Positions 1 through 7,804 of a DNA stretch of 64,000 nucleotides are shown here, one piece after another (the first letter of the stretch is position 1; each line of letters begins with the position of its first letter). The position numbers were made by a program, and so were the translations under genes. The stretch comes from Mycobacterium malmoense (lineage in GTDB: Bacteria > Actinomycetota > Actinomycetes > Mycobacteriales > Mycobacteriaceae). The notes below the pieces were generated by a model. That model was not told the origin of the DNA. It ran no database searches and saw only the letters and a list, made by a program, of their open reading frames with translations. The stretch spans positions 4,526,001 through 4,590,000 of the forward strand of contig NZ_CP080999.1 in the NCBI RefSeq assembly GCF_019645855.1. Direction: 5' to 3'.

Positions 1-923
1 ACGGAACGGCCGCGCCCAAGGCCAACATCGTCGCGCTGCCCCCGGCGAACGCCCCCGCCGTCGGCCCGCAAGACGCGACGGTCCAGCAGGCGCGCGACGC
101 GGTCGCGGGGTCCGCGGGCCTGCGTGCCGTGCCGTCCAACCTGGACCCGCCGCTTGCCGCGGCGCCCGCCGACAAGGCGGCGGTCTTCGTCAACGGCTGC
201 GTGCGGTCGTGGCGCGATGTCGGCCAACCCGAGTGCGCGACGGGCGACACCGCCTCGCCGACGACGGTGGCCCTGGTCGGCGACTCGCACGCCGCGATGT
301 GGCAGCCCGCGTTCCAGCAGCTCGCCGAGCAGCGGCATTGGCGGCTGGAGACGCTGGCCAAGGTGACCTGCCCGCTGCAGGAGCTGCGCATCACCAGCCC
401 GTACCTGGGCCGGGAATACACCGAGTGCGAACAGTGGCGCGGCCAGATCATGGCCCGGTTGACGGCCGAACACCCGCGGCTGGTCGTGCTGGACATGAGC
501 CGGCGCTACGGCGGGGATTTCGGCTTTGTGTCCTACGACCCGGCGTGGATCGGCACCCTGGCCGACACCGTGAAACGGTTGCGCGGCAACGGCGCGACCG
601 TTCTGGTCCTCGGGCCGGCCCCGGATCCACACGGCTCCGTGCCCGCGTGCCTGTCGGCACACCTGGACGACGCCACCGCCTGCGCGCCTGCGCGCCCGGT
701 CGCGGTCGACGACGGCGGCGTCGTCGCCGAGCGGGCGGCGACCACCGGCGGCGGCGGGCACTACGCCGACCTGACGGAGCTGTTCTGCACCCCGGACCGC
801 TGCCCGGTGATCGTCGGCAACACCCTGGTGTTCCGCGACGACAACCACGTGACGACCGAATACGCGCGACTGCTGGCACCCGTGATCGGCGCGCTGGCGG
901 ACCGCGCCGTCGCGGGCGGGTGA
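1..923 (+). CDS. SGNH-domain acyltransferase, C-terminal part (5' end outside window)
   Basis: The reading frame is open from the left edge (first full codon at base 3), so about 306 C-terminal residues are visible. It carries the SGNH hydrolase block I motif GDSHAAMW and a late D-x-x-H block (DDNHVTTEYARLL), the catalytic Ser and Asp/His of this fold. In bacteria this arrangement usually forms the periplasmic half of membrane acyltransferase-3 (OafA/YrhL) proteins that O-acetylate envelope glycans. No membrane segment lies in the visible part, so the acyltransferase half would be upstream. A stand-alone exported SGNH protein is the alternative. Stop codon TGA at 921-923; a 38-aa ORF follows 65 bases later. 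Confidence 0.75.
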   Translation, partial: GTAAPKANIVALPPANAPAVGPQDATVQQARDAVAGSAGLRAVPSNLDPPLAAAPADKAAVFVNGCVRSWRDVGQPECATGDTASPTTVALVGDSHAAMWQPAFQQLAEQRHWRLETLAKVTCPLQELRITSPYLGREYTECEQWRGQIMARLTAEHPRLVVLDMSRRYGGDFGFVSYDPAWIGTLADTVKRLRGNGATVLVLGPAPDPHGSVPACLSAHLDDATACAPARPVAVDDGGVVAERAATTGGGGHYADLTELFCTPDRCPVIVGNTLVFRDDNHVTTEYARLLAPVIGALADRAVAGG

Positions 924-988
924 AACCGTAATGAACTTCTGGTCGCGGACGATCGTCCTATCAGGGAAAGGTTTTTGGAGGTTGTGAG

Positions 989-1105
989 ATGACTTCGCTG
1001 CTGCTGGTCTGCATCGCGGCGGCCGCGCCACTCGTCGGCGTCGGCCTGATGCACTTGCAAGCGCGCCTGGAGCGATGGGACTACGAGCGGCACGCGGAAG
1101 ACTGA
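989..1105 (+). CDS. 38-aa membrane microprotein
   Basis: A short ORF with a strong Shine-Dalgarno (TTTGGAGG about 8 bases before ATG). The product has one hydrophobic segment (about residues 3-21, LLLVCIAAAAPLVGVGLM) followed by a charged, probably cytosolic tail ending ERWDYERHAED. I cannot assign a function. A decayed second copy with the same tail (ERWDHERNADD) lies at 3999-4113, which shows the tail has been a coding sequence and supports this ORF being real. The two copies bracket the PE/PPE/DUF732 block. Confidence 0.6.
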   Translation: MTSLLLVCIAAAAPLVGVGLMHLQARLERWDYERHAED

Positions 1106-1813
1106 AGCGTCTGGCTCGAAAAACGTTCTGCGACTGAAACTTTGGCCTACTGGTGGTCTGCCTGACAGCTGGATGAGCGGCACACTCTCGCCCACCAAAG
1201 ATCGCCGCACCGAAGGGTAAACACGATACGGGTCGGATCGTGGTGCGCCACGGCTGCGAGAACGTCGATCCGGCTCGGATTCCGCAACGCCAAACATCTT
1301 GTGCCGCAGAACCGGATATGAGCTATCGACGGCGGTTCGACCGCATGCTATCTTTGGCATTAGGCGATGAAGCACCGCCTTGAAAGGCCATCCCGGCTAA
1401 TGGCTTCTACTCATACGCAGTAGAAAGTGGGTGGATGGTGATGCTCAGCATTGTGCTCTTGCTTCTCTTTTCCCGGTTTTATGCATGCTGGCCGCATTCG
1501 GGATGCCGTCGACGTCAGGTTGCTTGACCATGGCGATGACTCGCTCCAGCAATCGGGCTGACGATCAGATCGTAGATAATCCGCCCGCGCCCGGGAATCG
1601 CCGAAAATAACCGTCGCGATAGCCGATAGCCCAGCGCGCGGGTATCAGGCCACGCATTATCTCACGGGCCAATCACGGTCTTTATCGAAAGTGCTTACGC
1701 GACAGTACCTTTGACGAACTTCGATTTGGTAAAGGTGTCCGACCGAAATTCGGGTCGTTTGGCCAGCGTCAGCCACAGTTTTCGATCTGCCTTAAAGCGA
1801 AAGGGGAGGATCC
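1106..1813. other. 708-bp non-coding stretch upstream of the PE/PPE pair
   Basis: No convincing gene in either strand. An antisense frame (761-1375) runs through it but has no coding character and overlaps the SGNH gene. The stretch looks less GC-rich than its neighbours and contains a perfect 7-bp inverted repeat at 1405-1425. It presumably carries the promoter of the PE/PPE operon. Confidence 0.5.
1405..1425. repeat. 7-bp perfect inverted repeat
   Basis: TTCTACT (1405-1411) and AGTAGAA (1419-1425) flank a 7-base loop (CATACGC). It could be a regulator site or a weak hairpin in the PE/PPE leader region, 389 bases upstream of the PE start. Chance occurrence is possible. Confidence 0.35.
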
Positions 1814-2113
1814 ATGTCTTTTGTGACCGCACAACCGGAAATGTTGTCAGCGGCGGCGTTCGACTTGCAGGCGATTGGGTCTGCGATGGCTGCTCAGAAT
1901 GCGGCGATTGCGGCCCCGACCACGGGCGTGGTGCCCGCTGCCGCCGACGAGGTTTCAGCGCTTACCGCGCTGCAATTTGCCACTCACGGCGCGATGTATC
2001 AGGCGGTCGCTGCCGAGGCGGCGGTGCTGCACCAACTGTTGGTCACCACCTTGGCTACCAGTGCTGGATCGTATGCGGCCACCGAGGCCGCCAATGCCGT
2101 CACATTGAACTGA
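1814..2113 (+). CDS. PE family protein
   Basis: A 99-aa PE protein: it starts MSFVTAQPEML, has the helix-turn-helix PE domain over the full length, no C-terminal extension, and a YxxxE type VII secretion signal (YAATE, residues 87-91). Such short PE proteins pair with a PPE partner and leave the cell through an ESX (often ESX-5) system. A strong ribosome site (AGGGGAGG) sits just before ATG. The PPE gene starts 22 bases after the stop, so the two are almost certainly co-transcribed and form a heterodimer. The substrate or role of the pair is unknown. Confidence 0.93.
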   Translation: MSFVTAQPEMLSAAAFDLQAIGSAMAAQNAAIAAPTTGVVPAAADEVSALTALQFATHGAMYQAVAAEAAVLHQLLVTTLATSAGSYAATEAANAVTLN

Positions 2114-2135
2114 CGTCCTCGGAGGGGATAGCGAG

Positions 2136-3503
2136 ATGGACTTCGCGGTGTTACCGCCGGAAATCAATTCCGGCAGGATGTATGCAGGGCCCGGTTCGGG
2201 CCCGATGCTGGCCGCCGCGGCGGCTTGGGACGAGTTGGCCGCCGACTTGTATTCCAAGGCGGCATCTTGCGGATCGGTGATCTCGGGGCTGACCGGTGGG
2301 CCGTGGCTGGGGCCGGCGTCGGTGTCGATGACGGCGGCCGTTGGGCCTTATCTGGCGTGGATGATCACGGCGGCCGCGCAGGCCGAGCAGGCCGCCACCC
2401 AGGCCAAGACGGCGGCGGTGGCTTACGAGACCGCCTTCGCTGTGACGGTGCCTGTGCCGCTGATCGCGGCCAACCGCAGCCTGTTGATGGCGCTGGTTGC
2501 GACCAATTTCTTGGGGCAAAACATCCCGGCGATCATGGCGACCGAGGCGCACTACATGGAGATGTGGGCTCAAGACGTCGCCGCGATGATCGGTTATGCC
2601 GCCCACTCGGCGACCGCCGCGGCCTTGACGCCGTTTTCGGCGCCGACGTCAACGACCAATCCGGCGGGGTTGGCCGGTCAGGCGGCCGCGGTGGCCCACG
2701 CCGCCGCAGCCGGGGCGGGATCGGGCGTATCCCACGTCATGTCGGTGGGCCCACACCTGATGTCCGCGGTGCCACAAGCGCTGCAGGGTCTTGCCTCGTC
2801 GACGTCGTCGGCGTCGCCCTTGTCGGGGCTGTTGGGCCTGGCGAGTGGATCGGGCTCCTCGGCGTCGTCGTTGCCCTCGCTGACCTCGATTCCGTCGTAC
2901 TTTGGCCCGCTCGCCTCGTTGGGGGGTATGAGCACGTCGACAACGAGCGCGACGATGTCGGCGAACTCGGTCAGCACCAACCTGAGGAACGCGGCAGCCA
3001 ACCAGGAACGGCTCGTGCGTGAGGAGGCCCAGGGACTCATCCGCGGGGGCGCACCCGGAGATCTTGGCGGACTGCGCTCCGTGGGCCTCGGCGGTGCGAT
3101 CGCCAATGCAAGCCTGGGCCAGTCGTCGTCGATTGGGGCGCTGTCGGTGCCCCAGCGCTGGGCCGCCGTCGCTCCAACGGCGATCCGCCCGCTCGCCGCG
3201 GCATTGCCGATAAGCAGTGTTAGCGCCGCCCCGCAGGCGTTGACGGGGTCCGCCGGTAACACGTTCAGCGACATGGCCCTTGCCGGCATGGCCGGCCGCG
3301 CCCTCGGCGGCGCGGCCGGTCTGGGCCACCGTGAAGGCGTCGGGGCCAGCACAGGCAAACCGCTCGAACCAGCGCAGACCTCACCGGGGGGCGCCGGAAC
3401 GGGAATCGCCGCCGAGCTGCGCGAGCTCGCCGAACTCCGCGACCGGGGAATCCTGACCGACGAAGAGTTCGTCGAGCAAAAACAACGCGTCCTGGGTCGC
3501 TAA
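2136..3503 (+). CDS. PPE-SVP family protein with C-terminal SHOCT-like domain
   Basis: A 455-aa PPE protein. Residues 1-170 are the PPE domain (MDFAVLPPEINSGRMY start). A low-complexity Ser/Gly/Ala stretch (about 215-285) follows, then the PPE-SVP signature GALSVPQRW at 334-342. The last 30 residues (about 424-454) read ELRELAELRDRGILTDEEF..K, which fits the SHOCT (short C-terminal) motif that mediates oligomerisation in many bacterial proteins. SHOCT is not a usual PPE ending as far as I know. It forms an operon with the PE gene upstream and possibly the DUF732 gene downstream. It is probably ESX-secreted and cell-surface associated. Confidence 0.93.
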   Translation: MDFAVLPPEINSGRMYAGPGSGPMLAAAAAWDELAADLYSKAASCGSVISGLTGGPWLGPASVSMTAAVGPYLAWMITAAAQAEQAATQAKTAAVAYETAFAVTVPVPLIAANRSLLMALVATNFLGQNIPAIMATEAHYMEMWAQDVAAMIGYAAHSATAAALTPFSAPTSTTNPAGLAGQAAAVAHAAAAGAGSGVSHVMSVGPHLMSAVPQALQGLASSTSSASPLSGLLGLASGSGSSASSLPSLTSIPSYFGPLASLGGMSTSTTSATMSANSVSTNLRNAAANQERLVREEAQGLIRGGAPGDLGGLRSVGLGGAIANASLGQSSSIGALSVPQRWAAVAPTAIRPLAAALPISSVSAAPQALTGSAGNTFSDMALAGMAGRALGGAAGLGHREGVGASTGKPLEPAQTSPGGAGTGIAAELRELAELRDRGILTDEEFVEQKQRVLGR

Positions 3504-3535
3504 TCACCGCTTCACACCATCAGGAGTGCCACAAG

Positions 3536-3592
3536 ATGGCCATCAACTACCCGTTCGCCGACGGTGACGCCCACGGCGCCACCATCCGCGCA
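3536..3592 (+). pseudogene. 5' stump of an EsxN/EsxI-type gene
   Basis: After a ribosome site (CAGGAG) an ATG opens MAINYPFADGDAHGATIRA. Compared from memory with the EsxI/EsxN family start (MTINYQFGDVDAHGAMIRA), 14 of 19 residues agree. After this the similarity stops and the frame continues into the signal peptide of the DUF732 protein. PE-PPE-Esx gene order is typical of ESX-5-type clusters, so this looks like the start of a deleted esx gene fused to its neighbour. Confidence 0.6.
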
Positions 3593-3622
3593 AGCCATAA
3601 CCCACCGTCGCGAGGGGTGGGA

Positions 3623-3949
3623 ATGTTGAGAACGCTAACGCTCGCCACGGCGCTCGCCGCAGCCGTTGCCCTGGCCGCACCCGCCCGCGCCGACGACCCT
3701 GAATTCCTGACGCGTCTGGAAAGAAGCCACGTCAGCTACGTCTCGCCATCCGACGCGCTCGCGTGGGGACGCTCCGTATGCGACCAATTACGCGACGGCC
3801 AACCACTTCCATCGGTGTTCTCCGCGCTTCAAAACGGTGGTGGCTTCACCAACCGCGATGCCGGGGCGATCATCGGGGCCGCGACCAGCGAGCTGTGCAC
3901 CGACCAATATCAGACGGCGATGGATTGGGCCCGCGGCCAGCTGGGCTGA
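3623..3949 (+). CDS. DUF732 secreted protein
   Basis: From the ATG at 3623 the product is 108 aa: a signal peptide MLRTLTLATALAAAVALAAP ending ARA, then a mature DUF732 domain with two cysteines (SVCDQL and SELCTD) that probably form a disulfide. DUF732 proteins are small exported mycobacterial proteins of unknown function. I prefer this start because it gives a clean signal peptide and is preceded by GAGGGGTGGGA. The same frame also opens at 3536, giving a 137-aa product whose first 19 residues look like an Esx protein. The longer form would bury the signal peptide. Confidence 0.8.
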   Translation: MLRTLTLATALAAAVALAAPARADDPEFLTRLERSHVSYVSPSDALAWGRSVCDQLRDGQPLPSVFSALQNGGGFTNRDAGAIIGAATSELCTDQYQTAMDWARGQLG

Positions 3950-3964
3950 GCATGCGCGGCAAAT

Positions 3965-4113
3965 GTCTTATCCGTGAAGGATTCTCGGGAGTTTACAGAT
4001 AATCCACCGCTGCTGGCGTGCCTCGCAGTGGCCGCGTCAGTCGCTGGAGTTGGTTTGCCGAACCCGCGAGAGATCTGGAGCGATGGGATCATGAACGGAA
4101 TGCAGACGACTGA
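3965..4113 (+). pseudogene. Decayed copy of the 38-aa microprotein gene
   Basis: This stretch aligns with 955-1105, including its leader. The equivalent of the ATG is ATA (3999-4001). The hydrophobic part reads LLACLAVAASVAGVGL, then a one-base deletion shifts the frame, after which the tail ERWDHERNADD and stop (4111-4113) match ERWDYERHAED of the intact copy. With the start lost and frameshifts present, it is a pseudogene. It marks the right end of the accessory block. Confidence 0.7.
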
Positions 4114-4139
4114 AACGTCAGCACAGCCGGCCGCCCTAC

Positions 4140-4835
4140 TCACCTAGACAACTGCGCGCGGATGAGCGGCGCGATCCGGTCCGCCAGATACTCGTGGCCC
4201 GCGTCGGTCGGGTGCACGCCATCCACCCCGATCAGGTCGGGCCTGCCGACGAACCATCCTTCGGCGATCGGGTCGACGAACGCCGCTCCCGCACCCCCGG
4301 CCGCGGCGTGCAGCACGTCGCGAATCTGCAGCATCGACTCGGGAACGGCGGCGGTTGGCCACGGCGGCCCGATCACCAAGAATTTCGCCGCCGGCGCCAG
4401 GCGGCGCGCCAAATCGAAGGCGCCGCGGGCCCTTTCGGCCACCAGCTCGGGATCGACGCCGTCGTCGTTGCGGGAGCCGAAGAACACCACCAGTGCGTCG
4501 TCGCGCTTGGCCGCCCTGGCGGTCAGATCCTCGAACACGCTGCCGTGGTCACCGCGCACGAAATAACCGGCCCTGCCCTCGGCCGCCACGTCGGCGGCGA
4601 TCCGCACGCCTCGCGCGGCGAGGCTGTGCCAGGCAAGCGCGGTCCATGCCCTGGGGCCCAGGCCGCCCTCATCGGTGCCGGTGGTATAGGAGTCGCCGAT
4701 CACCGCGACGTGGTTCAGCCGGGAATCCAGGGTCAGTGTGTCATAGGCCCGCACCCGGGCCGGGCATGGCGAATATTCACAGACGACGCCGGCCAGAAAA
4801 GTCAGGCTGATGACTAACGTGGCCAGCCGACTCAC
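4140..4835 (-). CDS. Secreted SGNH/GDSL hydrolase
   Basis: A 231-aa protein from a GTG at 4835 with a near-ideal ribosome site (GGGGAGG). It has an N-terminal signal or anchor (SRLATLVISLTFLAGVV), block I VIGDSYTTGTD with the catalytic Ser, a GSRNDD block, and GVDGVHPTDAGH with the catalytic Asp/His pair. It is therefore an exported esterase or lipase-like hydrolase of the SGNH family. Position and length match Rv0518. The substrate is unknown; the neighbouring acyltransferase suggests acyl groups on envelope polymers. A longer frame reaches 4994 but overlaps the next gene. Confidence 0.85.
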   Translation of the reverse strand: MSRLATLVISLTFLAGVVCEYSPCPARVRAYDTLTLDSRLNHVAVIGDSYTTGTDEGGLGPRAWTALAWHSLAARGVRIAADVAAEGRAGYFVRGDHGSVFEDLTARAAKRDDALVVFFGSRNDDGVDPELVAERARGAFDLARRLAPAAKFLVIGPPWPTAAVPESMLQIRDVLHAAAGGAGAAFVDPIAEGWFVGRPDLIGVDGVHPTDAGHEYLADRIAPLIRAQLSR

Positions 4836-4959
4836 CGCTACCTCCCCTGGGAACCGCCGCATCCGAATCAACGGAATCGTACGGGGAAACGACGGGAACC
4901 GGCTGGCAACCCGCTGAATCGGCGCTGGGCACAAAACGATTCGCGTACCCACGCGGGTG

Positions 4960-6198
4960 TCAGACCGCGCGGGCCGAAACCGCTTCCAGCCCACCGTCGA
5001 TCGGATGCAGCTTGGTGCTTGCCGGTTCGCCGTGCTCGGTTCTCGCGTCCGCGGCCCGGACGTCGACCATCCTGCGCATCCACCGGCGGGCAGGCTCTTC
5101 GACGAAGTGGTACAGCAGGATTGAACCCCCCACGGCGATCGCGAGCAGGCCGACGACGTTCCATTTCCACGGATTGTCCTGCGGCGTCAACTCGAATTGC
5201 TCGACGGCCCATCCCCAGGCGGTATGCACCAGCTCGTGCACCATGTACAGGCAAAACGAGATCTGCCCGCCGTAAACCATGAGCCGCGTCGACAGCAGCC
5301 TCGGCAGGCCGCCCGCGCCGACCGCCAGCGTGATCACCAGCGGAACGAACAGCACGTCGACCACGCCGCCGCTGTCGTTCTCCACGACGCCGGTTATCGG
5401 GTGCGCGTCAAACCAGTAGAGAACGGCCCCCATGGCCACCAGGAGAAGCAGGGCGACGTACCCCGCGACGAGGCGGGAGCGATCGGTCGGCCGCAACCTG
5501 CGCACGGCGGCGCAGGCCAGGGCGCCGGCGGTGAACTGCGTCACGATCCGCGGCAGCCAGCTCCACGGGGTGTAAAAGTGGCCGCTGGCCAGCAACATCA
5601 CCACCGGCGGCAACGACGCCGCGAAGGCCAGCAACATCAGGCTTCGCGCCCTCGTGGCCTGCTTCATCCGCAAGATCACCAGAACGAGCAGGCCGAAGAG
5701 CAGGTAGGCCAGCCATTCCGCGCTGATCGACCAGGCCGGCCCGTCCCAACTGGAGTCATCGAAGAACGGCTGGAACCACAGCTGCACCAGTAGGACCTGG
5801 CGTACGTAGCTGACCGCGGTGAGCTGGCCCGCGTCGGGCGACGGCACGTGGCCGACGTGCAGGGTGAAGATCACCCACAGGACTGCCAGGTGCAACGTGA
5901 CCAGGTACACCGGCCACACCCTGGCCAGCCGCAGCCACAGGAAGTGCAGGGTGGCGCGCGTCGACCATGCCCGGCCCATGCGGTCGAGGTAGTTCCACGT
6001 CAGCACGAACCCGCTGAGGATGAAGAAGAGGTCGACGCCCTGCGCGCCGCAGTTGAGTACCGGCGCCAGCGCGTCGCGGAAATCGGGCGACGCATCGCCC
6101 AACATCGGCCGGAAGTGAAACAGCACCACCCACAGCGCGGCGACGATGCGGAGTCCCGTCAGGGCCTTGATCTCTCCCCTGGTCTCTGCGCCGCGCAC
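4960..6198 (-). CDS. Membrane acyltransferase-3 (OafA/NolL type)
   Basis: About 412 aa with roughly ten hydrophobic segments. It begins EIKALTGLRIVAALWVVLFHF, the acyltransferase-3 signature with the essential His in the first membrane helix, and continues GVDLFFILSGFVLTWNY. Such enzymes move acetyl or other acyl groups from the cytosol onto extracytoplasmic sugars or lipids. Unlike the left-edge protein it lacks a fused SGNH domain; the separate hydrolase gene directly downstream may provide it. Start: GTG at 6198 after GGAAAG. An ATG at 6303 would add 35 residues. Position equals Rv0517. Confidence 0.82.
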   Translation of the reverse strand: MRGAETRGEIKALTGLRIVAALWVVLFHFRPMLGDASPDFRDALAPVLNCGAQGVDLFFILSGFVLTWNYLDRMGRAWSTRATLHFLWLRLARVWPVYLVTLHLAVLWVIFTLHVGHVPSPDAGQLTAVSYVRQVLLVQLWFQPFFDDSSWDGPAWSISAEWLAYLLFGLLVLVILRMKQATRARSLMLLAFAASLPPVVMLLASGHFYTPWSWLPRIVTQFTAGALACAAVRRLRPTDRSRLVAGYVALLLLVAMGAVLYWFDAHPITGVVENDSGGVVDVLFVPLVITLAVGAGGLPRLLSTRLMVYGGQISFCLYMVHELVHTAWGWAVEQFELTPQDNPWKWNVVGLLAIAVGGSILLYHFVEEPARRWMRRMVDVRAADARTEHGEPASTKLHPIDGGLEAVSARAV

Positions 6199-6470
6199 GA
6201 TGCTCTTTCCGTCCGGAACCCTGCCGTTTCGTTCGCATGCAGTCCGGCTGACCGGGCGGCTGATCCATGCCACAGGCCATTTCACCAGCCCCCGACTGCG
6301 CAACCGGCAGCTTTCGCAGCCTAACAGCGTGACTGCCGCGATGGCGTGACGGGCCCTGGTGTGGCTTGGTGTGGCACCCGAAACATCGTCGATGTCGCTT
6401 GGAGTCGCCGAAAACGTTCCGAAAGTCGCTTCTTAGCAAAGAGTTAGAGCCGGCTGGAAGTCTCCTTACT

Positions 6471-6489
6471 TTTAACGGGCACCGTTAAA
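6471..6489. promoter_or_regulatory. Perfect dyad upstream of oprA
   Basis: TTTAACGG (6471-6478), spacer GCA, CCGTTAAA (6482-6489): 8-bp arms without mismatch, 66 bases before the oprA start. AT-rich outer ends and short spacer look like a dimeric regulator operator rather than a terminator. The cognate regulator is unknown. Confidence 0.5.
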
Positions 6490-6555
6490 GACATTGGTCC
6501 GCGCCGAGTCGGTCCTACACGGCCACAACGAACGCCACGGGGAATGGGGCTGCTC

Positions 6556-7020
6556 ATGACTATCGCAATCGCTACGTCGGTGTCGAAGCCGGGCCCGAAC
6601 GCCCGGCGGGGGAACGGCACCCTTGAGTGCGGTGGCGCTCAGATTCGGGCGCACTGCCGTCACCTGGCGACGGTGGTGACCGTCCGGGGCGAGATCGACG
6701 GCGTCAACGCCGGCCGGGTCGGCGAGTACATCCGGCGTTTCGTCCTCGGGACCGAGCCGGTGGTGCTCGACCTGAGTGACGTGAGTCTGTTTGCGGCGGC
6801 CGGTATCTCGCTTCTGTACGAGTTCGATGAGGAGTGCCAGGCCGCCGGCGCGGAGTGGACATTGGTCGCGAGCCCGGCGGTGATCGAGCTGTTGAACGAC
6901 GCCGGCGACGGGGCCATGTTTCCGATGGCGCGCTCGGTGCAGGAGGCGCTTCGCAACCTGGCCGAAGCCATCGTGCGCCGCCGCCAGTTCGTGCTGCCGC
7001 TCATCAAGAAGACGGCCTAA
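6556..7020 (+). CDS. oprA: STAS-domain anti-anti-sigma factor OprA
   Basis: A 154-aa single STAS domain protein (VVTVRGEIDGVNA, then VVLDLSDVSLFAAAGISLLYEFDE around the phosphorylatable Ser region). The M. tuberculosis homologue Rv0516c (OprA) is phosphorylated near its N terminus (Thr2) by the Ser/Thr kinase PknD during osmotic stress, changing its binding to an anti-sigma factor that controls SigF output. Starting at the ATG at 6556 (MTIAIATS) keeps Thr at position 2; an ATG at 6544 would add four residues and has its G-run directly against the start. Divergent from the acyltransferase. Its stop overlaps the stop of the next gene on the other strand. Confidence 0.88.
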   Translation: MTIAIATSVSKPGPNARRGNGTLECGGAQIRAHCRHLATVVTVRGEIDGVNAGRVGEYIRRFVLGTEPVVLDLSDVSLFAAAGISLLYEFDEECQAAGAEWTLVASPAVIELLNDAGDGAMFPMARSVQEALRNLAEAIVRRRQFVLPLIKKTA

Positions 7021-7259
7021 GCCCTAGAGCGCCGGAGCCTGGCGATCCCCGCCACCAGCAGCAGCCCGGCGGTCGTCACCAGCACCAGGGTCAGCAACAG
7101 CAGCTGCGGGTCATACACCAACGACGTGGTGGTCGGCTGCCCGTCCGCGATGGGTGCGACACCGACGATGTGGCGGGCGTGCGTCCAGCTGACGCCCGCG
7201 CCCACCAGCGCGGCACAGGCCAGGCCGAGTTCGACCAGGGCCCGGTATCGGGCGATCAC
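7017..7259 (-). CDS. Small two-helix membrane protein (Rv0514-like)
   Basis: 80 aa with two hydrophobic segments (about 8-26 and 53-72, LLLLTLVLVTTAGLLLVAG) and a basic C terminus (RLRRSRA). The GTG start overlaps the stop of the upstream DUF3093 gene (GTGA), so they are translationally coupled. Its stop TAG (CTA on +) shares bases with the oprA TAA, a tail-to-tail overlap. Function unknown. Confidence 0.75.
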   Translation of the reverse strand: MIARYRALVELGLACAALVGAGVSWTHARHIVGVAPIADGQPTTTSLVYDPQLLLLTLVLVTTAGLLLVAGIARLRRSRA

Positions 7260-7792
7260 CGCACCGACCCGTCGTCGTCGGTGACATCGGATCCGGCGGG
7301 CTCGACCCGCTCCTGGACCAGCGGGGTCAGCGCCGCGCGAAGGTGACGATGCCGACGCGCCCAGGCCTGGGCGGTGCGCCCCTCGGTGAGCCTGAGGCCG
7401 ATGCCTATCCGGCCGCGGGGCACGCCGACCAATTCGCCAAGCGCCCGCGCCGACTGCCACCTCGCCAGCTCCTTCCCGGAAGCCTCGTGATTCTCGGCTT
7501 CCGGATACACCTTGACGATTTCGCGCACCAGGATGGTTTCGGTGCCCTCGCGCAGGGCGTCCTCGGTGAGCTCGACCGAGACGTGGATCCGCGCCGCCTT
7601 CACTTGCAACGCCACGAACGCCGACACCAGGACCAAAAAGACGAGCGGGACCAAGAGTGACACCGGGGCGCCGCTCCAGATTTCGATCAGGATCATGGCC
7701 GCCGCCGACGCCGGGCCCAGCAGCACCCACCACCAGCTGGCGCCGGGCTCGTAGAACAACGGCTTCACCCTGGTGTCCCTCGCTGTAGTCAT
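7256..7792 (-). CDS. DUF3093 membrane protein (Rv0513-like)
   Basis: 178 aa: two N-terminal membrane helices (WWWVLLGPASAAAMILI and VSLLVPLVFLVLVSAFVAL), then a soluble domain of PH-like beta pattern (ARIHVSVELTEDALREGTETILVREIVKVYPE) typical of DUF3093, an actinobacterial family of unknown role. It lies 12 bases behind hemB and is probably the tail of the heme operon transcript. An acidic C terminus (DVTDDDGSVR) precedes the coupled gene downstream. Confidence 0.82.
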   Translation of the reverse strand: MTTARDTRVKPLFYEPGASWWWVLLGPASAAAMILIEIWSGAPVSLLVPLVFLVLVSAFVALQVKAARIHVSVELTEDALREGTETILVREIVKVYPEAENHEASGKELARWQSARALGELVGVPRGRIGIGLRLTEGRTAQAWARRHRHLRAALTPLVQERVEPAGSDVTDDDGSVR

Positions 7793-7804
7793 GGAAGCCT
7801 CACC

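Noticed and set aside
761..1375. A 204-codon minus-strand frame reaching into the 1.1-1.4 kb gap
   Set aside because: It overlaps the SGNH gene antisense and its gap part has no coding features or homology I recognise.
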